The notes under the pieces were generated by a model, which ran no database searches, had not been told where the DNA came from, and saw nothing but the letters and a program-made list of their open reading frames with translations. Below are positions 45,426 through 52,766 of a stretch of DNA of 64,000 nucleotides, one piece after another (position 1 is the stretch's first letter; every line of letters starts with the position of its first letter). The DNA is from JARRKU01 sp963675565. GTDB taxonomy: Bacteria; Desulfobacterota; Desulfobacteria; Desulfobacterales; Desulfosarcinaceae. The position numbers and the translations under genes were made by a program. The DNA lies in contig CAXXYD010000001.1 of NCBI GenBank assembly GCA_963675565.2, positions 310,001 to 374,000 of the forward strand, read 5' to 3'.

Positions 45426-45804
45426 GTTCGATCACCTCCTGTTCGTATTCGATTAATCGCTTTGCCGATTTGAGGGCGTCGTAGAATTTCTCTGCCAATA
45501 TCAACTCGTTAATCTCATCGATCAAACCCAGTGAACTGGGCGCTGCATCCAAAAAGTCTTTTACCAACTGCCAGTAAACGTGTTGATGGGATTTAAGCTG
45601 TTGCGGATCTACATACATCAATTGGATGGCCAGGTAGATCCGACGGGCTGGAGAATCGGCTTCATCCGGTGACAGTATGCTGTTTTGCCGAAGAATGGTT
45701 ACCGGGTTTTCCACCATCAGTTCACTCTTGGTTTGACCGTTGGTAATGACGGCTCCTCCGAGAATCATTTTTTCATGGGGCTTGAGTGTAATTTTCAGTG
45801 CCAT
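45388..45804 (-). CDS. flbT: Flagellin translational regulator FlbT
   Basis: The product has 138 residues. The start MALKITLKPHEKMILGGAVI is characteristic of FlbT (a beta-rich N-terminal half), and RRIYLAIQLMYVDP plus the C-terminal helices complete the family pattern. The ATG at 45804 has GCAGGA upstream. In Caulobacter, FlbT binds the flagellin mRNA leader and blocks translation until the hook is finished. The flagellin gene next to it has a leader of about 110 bases that could be its target. Post-transcriptional action is established for the family but inferred here. Confidence 0.92.
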   Translation of the reverse strand: MALKITLKPHEKMILGGAVITNGQTKSELMVENPVTILRQNSILSPDEADSPARRIYLAIQLMYVDPQQLKSHQHVYWQLVKDFLDAAPSSLGLIDEINELILAEKFYDALKSAKRLIEYEQEVIERVTKCSEILPIG

Positions 45805-45864
45805 GTCGTCCTGCAATTGAAGCGCTTTGTGTGCTGGGCAGTGTTGGTTCAAAGTTAAAATACT

Positions 45865-45891
45865 ATATCGTCCGAAATGCACAGAACTTAA
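45865..45891 (-). promoter_or_regulatory. Possible sigma-28 promoter for flbT-flaF
   Basis: Reverse strand: TTAAGTTC, 11 bases, GACGATAT. Compared with TAAAGTTT-N11-GCCGATAA this has 6 of 8 and 6 of 8 matches at correct spacing. It sits about 60 bases before the flbT ATG. Less certain than the flagellin promoter. Confidence 0.45.
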
Positions 45892-46214
45892 GGCAGCATT
45901 TTTTATGCCATCATATTTTTGTGATGACGCGGTTCGCAGCGGCAAAAAAGGGCTGGCGCTTTGAAAATAATATTTCCACTTGTTTCCATTGATTCATTCG
46001 CCTTGCGAATCATCAGAGCGAAATTTTAGGCAGGGGCATTGGCGGATTCCACTTTGTTGACCGGATATGGTTCAGCGGTTTTTTTAGCGAGATCCTATTG
46101 GGGTCACTTCGAGGGAATAGGCTTGTTGCGGCACGGGAATGATAAAAGGCCGGGGGTGATGGCCGGACCGCGCAAATACCGGTCTTATTTCATCCGTTTT
46201 TTCGGGCGCATCTC
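45892..46214. other. Intergenic region between flbT and the flagellin terminator
   Basis: About 320 bases. No coding frame with recognisable features and no further promoter of the sigma-28 or sigma-54 type was seen. Confidence 0.4.
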
Positions 46215-46254
46215 AAAAAAACCATGGTATGGGAGGATTCCTCCCATACCATGG
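46215..46254 (-). terminator. Intrinsic terminator of the flagellin gene
   Basis: A perfect 15-base stem (CCATGGTATGGGAGG / CCTCCCATACCATGG, 46222-46254) with a 3-base loop, followed on the leftward transcript by seven U (46221 down to 46215). It lies 47 bases past the flagellin stop. Confidence 0.95.
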
Positions 46255-46300
46255 AGTGCGTTCAGTCTTTTCAAACGTCGAGCCGTGTTGAAAAAACGTC

Positions 46301-47149
46301 TTAGAACAGTCTCAGGACCGACTGGGCTGCCTGAGAGGCCAGACTCAATGAAGTCGTACCCAATGACTGGCGGGTCTGCAGCATCAGCATGTTGGCGCCT
46401 TCTTCGTTCATGTCGGCGTTGGTGAGGTTGGCCGCGCCATCCGTCAACGTGTTGATGATATTGGACGTAAAATCCTGACGAATGGTGATGGTGCTCAGGT
46501 TCGTGGACAGCTTGGAAGCCTCATCGCGCAAAGCCGATGTGGCGCTGTCCAATTTGGTGATGGCAGAGTTGATCATTGTCGAGTTGGCCGTGCCACCGGC
46601 AACGGACCAGTTGTTTGCCGATCCGCCTTCATCCAGATTGAGCACCTCGGCAGTTGAGGTTGCATTGAAGCCGGTGACGGTCAGCTTGGAAACACCTGTC
46701 TCGTCAAACTTCACATTGTGCGACACTGTGGAGTCTTCCAGCAGGTTGACGCCTTTATATCCCGAGTCGCCAGCCAAGTCGTCGATCTGATTCAACACTT
46801 CGCTGTATTGGGCGCGCAGGGTGTCAATGGAAGCAGTTCCCGAAGTTGATAATGCCGACTGGGCCAAAGATTTGGCGGAAGCGATCAGCGCGGTGATGGA
46901 TTCCACGCCATCATTGGCAGCCGAAATCAATTGGATTGATTCAGACATTTCATCTTTACGGGCGGACAGGTCCTGTGCACGCTGGGTGTGGCTCAAAGCA
47001 GTAAAATAGTTGATGGGATCATCAACCGCTTTTTGGACACGCAAGCCTGTGGCAAGCCGGGTTTGGGTTGTTTGAAGCAGTTTTTCAGTGTTCTGCAGAC
47101 TGAAAAGATTCTTACGCATTCCTGAGGTCAGTGTAATCGCATTAGCCAT
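46301..47149 (-). CDS. Flagellin
   Basis: The product has 282 residues, a short flagellin. The N-terminal D0/D1 helices read MANAITLTSGMRKNLFSLQN then TQTRLATGLRVQKAVDDPIN. The C-terminal helix is NMLMLQTRQSLGTTSLSLAS, ending in AAQSVLRLF. The central domain (about 140-210) is small and rich in Thr, Ser and Asn (TVTGFNATSTAEV, NWSVAGGTANSTM), offering many hydroxyl groups for O-glycosylation. AAGGAG precedes the ATG at 47149. A sigma-28 promoter lies 120 bases upstream and a perfect terminator downstream, so it is monocistronic. It is the only flagellin in the window and the likely target of the neighbouring TPR-OGT enzymes. Confidence 0.96.
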   Translation of the reverse strand: MANAITLTSGMRKNLFSLQNTEKLLQTTQTRLATGLRVQKAVDDPINYFTALSHTQRAQDLSARKDEMSESIQLISAANDGVESITALIASAKSLAQSALSTSGTASIDTLRAQYSEVLNQIDDLAGDSGYKGVNLLEDSTVSHNVKFDETGVSKLTVTGFNATSTAEVLNLDEGGSANNWSVAGGTANSTMINSAITKLDSATSALRDEASKLSTNLSTITIRQDFTSNIINTLTDGAANLTNADMNEEGANMLMLQTRQSLGTTSLSLASQAAQSVLRLF

Positions 47150-47262
47150 GGTTGTTTCTCCTTTTCTAGGGTATAAGCGGCCTTCTGGCCTTTTGGTTGA
47201 TTTCAGAAAAATTAGCGCAGATTGCTGACGTCCCCCTCCTTTCTGCAAGTTTTGCGCTTGAT
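47150..47262 (-). promoter_or_regulatory. Flagellin mRNA leader
   Basis: About 113 untranslated bases lie between the predicted sigma-28 start and the ATG. It contains a GGCC-agaa-GGCC mini-hairpin just upstream of the ribosome site and a second purine run (AAAGGAGGGGG) near its 5' end. A long leader beside flbT fits FlbT-type translational control. Confidence 0.5.
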
Positions 47263-47269
47263 AATCCAT

Positions 47270-47297
47270 TTATCGTTCCGGCGGAGACGAAACTTTA
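47270..47297 (-). promoter_or_regulatory. Sigma-28 (FliA) promoter of flagellin
   Basis: Reverse strand: TAAAGTTT, 12 bases, AACGATAA. The -35 is exact against TAAAGTTT and the -10 matches 6 of 8 bases of GCCGATAA. Start near 47262. Confidence 0.82.
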
Positions 47298-47346
47298 GAT
47301 AAAAAATCAACTATCAGCTGAAATATCTGAAAAAAATGGGAGTGAC

Positions 47347-47366
47347 GCAAATCGTAAACGATTTGC
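47347..47366. promoter_or_regulatory. 20-base perfect palindrome, candidate operator
   Basis: GCAAATCGT-AA-ACGATTTGC is perfectly symmetrical. It lies 50 bases upstream of the flagellin -35 box, in the region shared with the divergent sigma-54 activator operon. This is the size and symmetry of a dimeric regulator's binding site; the regulator is unknown. Confidence 0.55.
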
Positions 47367-47569
47367 AATATGCGAATTAAGTTTTCATTTTGCAAAAAAT
47401 GAAGGGTGCCTTATTTTACAAGAACATCCGCCGTAGTCGTGCTAAACCAATATAAAATAATTAATACAGATAGATATAAAATATTATGCCAAAATTACAC
47501 AAGGCAGGTGCGCCCGTTCCAACGCAAAACGTGTGGTTTGAGGGAATTCTCGAAGCACGTGTTTAGCTG

Positions 47570-47612
47570 CCGCCTCCCCGAAACTTGCAAAATGCAAATT
47601 CCGGGGAGGCGG
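47570..47612. other. Long nested hairpin in the divergent intergenic region
   Basis: CCGCCTCCCCG (47570-47580) pairs exactly with CGGGGAGGCGG (47602-47612). Inside, TTGCA-aaa-TGCAA forms a second stem. The 560-base region 47298-47859 has no supported gene, so this could be a terminator-like element, part of a small RNA, or a protein site. Confidence 0.5.
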
Positions 47613-47796
47613 GAGTCGGGCGAAAAATTTTGAGCCGAAATTGATATTGTAAAAAAGATTTTAAAAAACGGTCCGTTTATATTCGGAGATAATGAAGAAA
47701 AAAGGCTGCCAGTCAAGCATTCATGGCAACTGGTCAAAAGTATGGAAAAAATGGTTCAAAGGACCACAAGGTTGAACAGTGATAAATTGAAGTAGG

Positions 47797-47812
47797 TGGC
47801 ACAATCTTTGCT
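47797..47812 (+). promoter_or_regulatory. Sigma-54 promoter of the activator/FliH-like operon
   Basis: TGGCACAATCTTTGCT matches TGGCAC-N5-TTGCW at every fixed position. It stands about 48 bases before the start codon at 47860, so this activator gene is itself sigma-54 dependent. Confidence 0.9.
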
Positions 47813-47859
47813 TTTGATATTGCCTCTCATGATAACAATTTGAACGTACGGGGGATGAA

Positions 47860-48915
47860 TTGGCTTCAATCGACTCTTACGAAACCACTCAGAGCATTGC
47901 TACAGCCACGGCTGCAGCCAGGACCGATTCTAAAAACGATAACGGTTTTCAGGGCGTGATCGGCAAGAGCCGCGCGATGTCCTCAATATTCAAGCTTGTC
48001 AAGCGGGTTGCGGACAGCGACAGCACCATATTGATCAACGGGGAGACCGGTACAGGCAAGGGGATGATCGCCAAGGCAATCCATGAAACCTCTTATCGAA
48101 AAAACAAGCCACTGGTTTCCATCAATTGCGGCGCCATTCCAGAAAATCTTCTTGAAAGTGAATTGTTTGGTCATGTCAAAGGCGCTTTTACCGGTGCAAC
48201 CTCCGCCAAGAGCGGAAAATTTGAAGTCGCCAACGGAGGAACGATCTTTCTTGACGAAATCGGCGACATGAGCCCCGACCTTCAGGTTAAAGTATTGAAA
48301 GTGCTTGAAGAAAAGGAATTCGAACCGGTCGGTGGATGCAGATCCATAAAAGTCGATGTCCGGATTGTTGCGGCCACCCACCGGGATCTTGAAGAAGAGG
48401 TTCAGAAGGGGACTTTCCGTGAGGATCTGTTTTATCGACTGTATGTGATTCCCGTCCAATTGCCCGCCCTGCGGGAACGTCAAGTCGATATCCCATTGCT
48501 GGTCAATCATTTCCTGGACAAGTTGAATGCCGAAAAGGGAACCGAAGTAAGCGGCATCGATGAGGCGGCCATGGCGATCTTCTCCCATCACCCCTGGCCG
48601 GGCAATGTGCGAGAACTGGCCAATTTGATGGAGCGTTTAACCGTCCTGAAAGGCGAAGGTATTATTAAGGTAGAGGATCTTCCCCCCAAAATGCGCAATG
48701 CAAGCCGCCCGTCCGGCACGCAGGTCTCCCCGGAATTGACTTGCGATGGTCTCTGCCTGAGCACGGCAGTCAGTGAATTTGAAAAAAACCTGATTTATCA
48801 ATCCCTGGAAAAGACAGACTGGGTAAAAAACAAAGCCGCTAAACTGCTGCAAGTCAAACGTACGACACTGGTCGAAAAGATCAAACGTTACGAACTGCAG
48901 AAGTGTGCATGCTGA
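47860..48915 (+). CDS. Sigma-54-dependent activator without receiver domain
   Basis: The product has 351 residues. A ~30-residue Ser/Thr/Ala-rich leader is followed directly by the AAA+ domain (about 33-265), with Walker A GETGTGKG, the GAFTGA loop, Walker B GGTIFLDEI and WPGNVRELAN, and then a Fis-type HTH (KNKAAKLLQVKRTTLVEKIK). With no regulatory domain it may be constitutively active or controlled by partner proteins, as in FlrA/FleQ-like systems whose N-terminal domain is degenerate. The start must be TTG at 47860, with GGGGGA 5 bases upstream; the ATG at 47855 is out of frame. It is followed after 6 bases by an orphan FliH-like gene. Confidence 0.88.
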   Translation: MASIDSYETTQSIATATAAARTDSKNDNGFQGVIGKSRAMSSIFKLVKRVADSDSTILINGETGTGKGMIAKAIHETSYRKNKPLVSINCGAIPENLLESELFGHVKGAFTGATSAKSGKFEVANGGTIFLDEIGDMSPDLQVKVLKVLEEKEFEPVGGCRSIKVDVRIVAATHRDLEEEVQKGTFREDLFYRLYVIPVQLPALRERQVDIPLLVNHFLDKLNAEKGTEVSGIDEAAMAIFSHHPWPGNVRELANLMERLTVLKGEGIIKVEDLPPKMRNASRPSGTQVSPELTCDGLCLSTAVSEFEKNLIYQSLEKTDWVKNKAAKLLQVKRTTLVEKIKRYELQKCAC

Positions 48916-48921
48916 AATCAG

Positions 48922-49653
48922 ATGAATAAAGCGGATAAAATGAGCGGTATGCCTACTGCCCGCCAAGTGCATTGCTTTCCTGAACTGAATGGCGCGGTTC
49001 CCTGTGATTGCGCAAAAAGTAACGACAGCTGTTCCGTATTTCAACCCCTTTATCGCAACGCGGCAAATCATCCCGATTTTTCTGAACCACCGGAATCCGA
49101 CGGCAACGGAAATTCAAATCCAGCCAATGGGCCCTATTCGAACCGGCAACAATGGTATCAGCAAGGCTATGCCAATGGGGAGAAAGATGCCCGCAGTATG
49201 GTGCACGAGGAAATGTCTCCCCGGATTCAATGTTTTCGGGATTCTGTGACAGCGCTTTCCCGGGATCTAAAAACCATCTTATCGACATCCGGGGATTCTA
49301 TTGCGGCCCTGGGCGAAGCCATCGCCGAGAAAGTGTTGGGGCGACCGGTTCAGGTGGATCCAGACAGAATTTTAATCCTGGAGGAGCGTTTGCGGCATGC
49401 TTTGACTTCAGGTTACCGTATTGAATTGACAATGAACCCGCAAGATTTCAAGGTCCTGACGTCAATGGCCGCAGTTCCCGAATTGACCGAAGATGCGTTC
49501 CAAAGCATTTTCATCGGCACCGCTTGTGATGTTGAGAGAGGAACCATTCTGGAAAGTGGAAATGGAATTCTGCTGGACGATGACCAGATTGATTTTATCA
49601 TCACGGCGTCAGCCCTGCCCACCCCCCACGCCCCCCCCGCCAGCGATACATGA
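48922..49653 (+). CDS. Orphan FliH-like protein
   Basis: The product has 243 residues. After a polar ~70-residue start comes QQWYQQGYANGEKDARSMV, the Y-GYxxG motif of FliH. Then come helices ending IAEKVLGRPVQVDPDRILIL and the C-terminal domain RIELTMNPQDFKVLTSM then GTACDVERGTILESGNGILL, in the order of FliH and V-type ATPase E subunits. The final ID-x-D-L signature is altered (DDDQIDFI). FliH binds and restrains the export ATPase FliI. A FliH domain also exists fused to FliI at 55434, so this is a second, unattached copy beside regulatory genes. It may link export to sigma-54 control. Confidence 0.65.
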   Translation: MNKADKMSGMPTARQVHCFPELNGAVPCDCAKSNDSCSVFQPLYRNAANHPDFSEPPESDGNGNSNPANGPYSNRQQWYQQGYANGEKDARSMVHEEMSPRIQCFRDSVTALSRDLKTILSTSGDSIAALGEAIAEKVLGRPVQVDPDRILILEERLRHALTSGYRIELTMNPQDFKVLTSMAAVPELTEDAFQSIFIGTACDVERGTILESGNGILLDDDQIDFIITASALPTPHAPPASDT

Positions 49654-49969
49654 ACCATCCCGGCGTCGTCACCGGCGCTGTAAGCTCAAAGTTGTGTCAA
49701 AAAGTGACGGTTGCCACCTTTGCCCTGTCAACGAAGTGACGGCCCGCTGTAGATAACAACCGGCTATTGCGACGGATGTTGTTTGCGTGTGAGACCATGG
49801 ACGTTGATTAGTGCGGGTTCTTCAGCGATGCGCCGGAACAGTTAAAATTGGATGATTCAGGTATCGAGTATGGCATATTTATTGCGGATCCTCATCTGGA
49901 CAATGGGGGAACGGGAACTTCCGAAGGCAGCCCGGCCCATTAAATTAAGTTGAACCCACAGAGTCGATC
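49654..49969. other. Intergenic region before the FlbD-like gene
   Basis: A 316-base gap with a sigma-54 promoter at 49871-49886. I saw no other gene or strong hairpin in it. Confidence 0.5.
49871..49886 (+). promoter_or_regulatory. Sigma-54 promoter of the FlbD-like gene
   Basis: TGGCATATTTATTGCG has one mismatch (C to T) in TGGCAC-N5-TTGC, with GG and GC intact, 84 bases before the ATG. Confidence 0.75.
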
Positions 49970-51352
49970 ATGCGCAACAGTCCAGCATCTATTCTCATAC
50001 TTCATCCATCGGTGGATGTCTGTCGGCACTTCGAACGTTCAATTGCCCGCTGCGGAGGTTCGACACGAATCGACTGTCATCCATCGGCCTCTATGGAGAC
50101 ATTGAACAGCGGCAACCACCAGTTGATTATTGCCTGGGAATACATGCCACTGGAAAACAACGCTACATTTCTGGACCATTTTACGCACCACGGGCTTTCA
50201 GCGGCGGTTATTTTCATATCCAATAACGGTTCGCCCCAAAATGCGGTAGCTGCTGTTCGGGCAGGCGCCTCAGATTACCTTGTTCAGACGGCGGATGAAG
50301 AATTAATCGCAGAAAGCGCTCGGCATGCACTCCAATCATCAAACCATGGGCGAAAAAGCGCCCATTCAGCCGGCCCTGTGGAAAAAGAACATCAGATCGT
50401 CACCCAGTCCGGCGCCATGCGGGATCTTCTGGGGATAGCGGAGCGGGTGGCCAGATCTGATGCCACCATCCTTATTTATGGTGAAAGCGGTACCGGAAAA
50501 GAACTGCTCGCGCGTCATATTCATTTGAACAGTGATCGGGGTAAACATCCTATGGTGGCGATGAATTGCGCCGCTCTTCCGGAGCAACTGGCTGAAAGCG
50601 AGCTCTTTGGATATGAAAAAGGGGCGTTTACCGGGGCTGTGGGTAAACGGCGCGGTCGGTTTGAACGGGCCCACCGGGGAACGCTGCTGTTGGATGAAAT
50701 CAGTGAAATGCCGATGATGATGCAGGCCAAGCTCCTGCGCGTGCTCCAGGAAAAAGAGATCGATCCCATCGGCGGAAACAAGCCTGTCGCTGTGGACGTT
50801 CGTGTTATCGCTACGACAAACAAAGATTTGATGAAAATGGTAGCCGCGGGAACATTCCGGGAGGATCTGTACTACAGGTTGCGCGTCGTTCCGCTCAAAA
50901 TTCCTCCTCTGCGCGAGCGGCCCGAAGACATCCCATTATTGACAGCGTTCTTCACCCGGAAAAATAAAACCGCTGACGTCTCACGGCATATGACATTCAA
51001 CGCGCAGGCAATGGACATATTGTGCTCATGGAACTGGCCCGGCAATGTCAGGGAGCTTGAAAATACTGTCATGCGGGCGTTGCTGATCAGTCCGGATGAG
51101 GTTGTTACGCCGGAATACCTTTTGCTGGACCAGCCGTTGGACGGTTCCGGTGCCGTTGATACGGTGTCCCTGGTCGGTCGGACGGTTCAGGAAATCGAAA
51201 AAGAGCTGATCAGCCAAACCCTCGCCCACGTCAATCAAAACCGGACCCATGCCGCCAGAATGCTGGGAATCAGCATTCGCACCCTTCGCAATAAGCTCAA
51301 CGCCTATCAATCCGCTGCTCAATTCCCGGCCGATATCGCTTTCGGAGAATAA
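49970..51352 (+). CDS. FlbD-like sigma-54 activator with degenerate receiver
   Basis: The product has 460 residues. The N-terminal ~120 residues fold like a receiver (ILILHPSVDV, VIFISNNGSPQNAVAAVRAG, SDYLVQ) but the acidic pair is missing and the phospho-acceptor Asp is replaced (W56 in IIAWEYMP). The AAA+ domain (about 140-375) is intact: GESGTGKE, GAFTGA, GTLLLDEI, WPGNVRELEN. The C-terminal HTH THAARMLGISIRTLRNKLNA is typical of FlbD/FleQ-class flagellar regulators. It should be controlled by expression or partner binding rather than phosphorylation. It stands immediately upstream of the flgB operon and is the obvious activator of its sigma-54 promoter. Confidence 0.88.
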   Translation: MRNSPASILILHPSVDVCRHFERSIARCGGSTRIDCHPSASMETLNSGNHQLIIAWEYMPLENNATFLDHFTHHGLSAAVIFISNNGSPQNAVAAVRAGASDYLVQTADEELIAESARHALQSSNHGRKSAHSAGPVEKEHQIVTQSGAMRDLLGIAERVARSDATILIYGESGTGKELLARHIHLNSDRGKHPMVAMNCAALPEQLAESELFGYEKGAFTGAVGKRRGRFERAHRGTLLLDEISEMPMMMQAKLLRVLQEKEIDPIGGNKPVAVDVRVIATTNKDLMKMVAAGTFREDLYYRLRVVPLKIPPLRERPEDIPLLTAFFTRKNKTADVSRHMTFNAQAMDILCSWNWPGNVRELENTVMRALLISPDEVVTPEYLLLDQPLDGSGAVDTVSLVGRTVQEIEKELISQTLAHVNQNRTHAARMLGISIRTLRNKLNAYQSAAQFPADIAFGE

Positions 51353-51513
51353 GGCAGTGTTCACTTTCCAACGGCTATCGACCATCAGCGCTAGGCAATG
51401 TTTGCCGGCCCTGTCGATCTTTTGACTCCATAGATGGCACCGATAAGTCGGACGATATTTAAATATGCTTACATATCAATAGGTAAAAGCTCTTATGCCA
51501 CCGGCGGCGTTTT

Positions 51514-51529
51514 TGGTACACAATTTGCT
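51514..51529 (+). promoter_or_regulatory. Sigma-54 promoter of the flgB-flgE operon
   Basis: TGGTACACAATTTGCT has one mismatch (C to T) to TGGCAC-N5-TTGCT, 32 bases before the flgB ATG. This excludes the longer flgB frame opening at 51495. Confidence 0.8.
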
Positions 51530-51560
51530 CAAAGCAAAGGAGCATAGGAGAATTACTCAC

Positions 51561-51983
51561 ATGGATGAAAAAGCACTGTTTGCAGGCGCCATTGACACTG
51601 CTGTCAAGTCACTTGATCTGCGGTCGCGCCGCCATGACCTCATCGTTTCAAATTTGGCCAATGCCGACACGCCCGGTTACAAGGCATTTGACTTGATGGT
51701 GGACGAAGCGATGGCTGAACAAGACAAGGGCCACAAAGGCGTTGAATTGCAGCGAACCCATTCCGGTCATTTGCCGTCGGCACCGGGGGCCGGGCACGGA
51801 ATTTCTCCTCGAATGATCCAATACGAAGAAATGAACAACTTAAGAGGCGATGGAAACACGGTGGATATGGACCGTGAAATGGCCGGCCTCGCGGAGAATC
51901 AGCTTATGTATCGAGCCTCGGTAAAAATAATCGGCCAAAAATTCCAAGGATTAAAAAACGTGATCCAGGGAGGTAAACGCTAA
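51561..51983 (+). CDS. flgB: Flagellar basal-body rod protein FlgB
   Basis: The product has 140 residues and starts MDEKALFAGAIDTAVKSLDL at 51561, after AGGAG. The rod signature RRHDLIVSNLANADTPGYKA is present, and the C-terminal helix (NTVDMDREMAGLAENQLMYR, then IIGQKFQGLKNVIQGG) is the standard FlgB ending. It forms the proximal rod. It is the first gene of a long operon read from the sigma-54 site 32 bases upstream, with flgC 2 bases downstream. Confidence 0.96.
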   Translation: MDEKALFAGAIDTAVKSLDLRSRRHDLIVSNLANADTPGYKAFDLMVDEAMAEQDKGHKGVELQRTHSGHLPSAPGAGHGISPRMIQYEEMNNLRGDGNTVDMDREMAGLAENQLMYRASVKIIGQKFQGLKNVIQGGKR

Positions 51984-51985
51984 AG

Positions 51986-52423
51986 ATGAATTTTCTTGAT
52001 GCCCTGAAAACAAGCGCTTCCGGTTTGAGCGCTCAGCGGTTGCGGATGAATTTGATTTCCAGCAATCTTGCCAATGTCAACACCCCCCAGGCTAAGGAAG
52101 GTCAAGCATATCAGCGCAAGGATGCCGTATTTGCCGCACAACCGCTACAAGCCGAATTCGGCAAAACCCTGGAGCAACGGCTGCACCCCGGCGTCAGCGG
52201 GGTGCAGGTCGTTGCTATCCGGGATGATAACCGACCGCCGATATTGAAATACGATCCGCAACACCCCGATGCAAATGAACAGGGGTTTATAGCACTGCCC
52301 AATATCAATGTGGTGGAGGAAATGGTGAACATGATCTCTGCTACGCGCAGCTATGAAGCCAATGTCACTGCGGTAAAAGCGACGAAAGACATGGTTTCGG
52401 ACGCCTTGGAAATAGGACGGTAA
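51986..52423 (+). CDS. flgC: Flagellar basal-body rod protein FlgC
   Basis: The product has 145 residues. FLDALKTSASGLSAQRLRMN and LISSNLANVNTPQAKEGQAY are the FlgC N-terminal helix and rod motif. The C-terminus NVVEEMVNMISATRSYEANV then AVKATKDMVSDALEIGR is canonical. It is a proximal rod component working with FlgB and FliE. Spacing to both neighbours is 2-3 bases. Confidence 0.97.
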   Translation: MNFLDALKTSASGLSAQRLRMNLISSNLANVNTPQAKEGQAYQRKDAVFAAQPLQAEFGKTLEQRLHPGVSGVQVVAIRDDNRPPILKYDPQHPDANEQGFIALPNINVVEEMVNMISATRSYEANVTAVKATKDMVSDALEIGR

Positions 52424-52426
52424 ACT

Positions 52427-52735
52427 ATGGTCGACTTCAATGTACAACCGGCAAGCGTTTCCCCCATGTTGTCCCAAAAAGGAACCGTGGAAACCAAAAC
52501 CGCGGCGCTGGAGGAAAATTCTTTTGGCGATTGGCTCAACAAGTCCATCAACACGGTCAACCGGATGCAGCAAGAGGCCGATGATTCGGCGGTGAAATTG
52601 ACCACCGGCGAGAGCAAAGACATCCACAACACGATGATTGATATGCAAAAAGCGGATATTGCCCTGAATTTATTGATGGAGGTTCGCAATAAGGTCATAT
52701 CGGCTTATGAAGAAGTCAAACGCATGCAAATCTAA
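52427..52735 (+). CDS. fliE: Hook-basal body complex protein FliE
   Basis: The product has 102 residues, the family length. SFGDWLNKSINTVNRMQQEA, then the strongly conserved KDIHNTMIDMQKADIALNLL and VRNKVISAYEEVKRMQI, identify FliE, which joins the MS ring to the rod. AGGACGG at the end of flgC provides the ribosome site. It is followed by fliF after 31 bases. Confidence 0.97.
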   Translation: MVDFNVQPASVSPMLSQKGTVETKTAALEENSFGDWLNKSINTVNRMQQEADDSAVKLTTGESKDIHNTMIDMQKADIALNLLMEVRNKVISAYEEVKRMQI

Positions 52736-52766
52736 TCGAGCGTTCAAATCCAATTGAGAGATCACA

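Noticed and set aside
47406..47633. 75-codon forward open frame in the flagellin/activator gap
   Set aside because: It runs through the nested hairpin and has no ribosome site.
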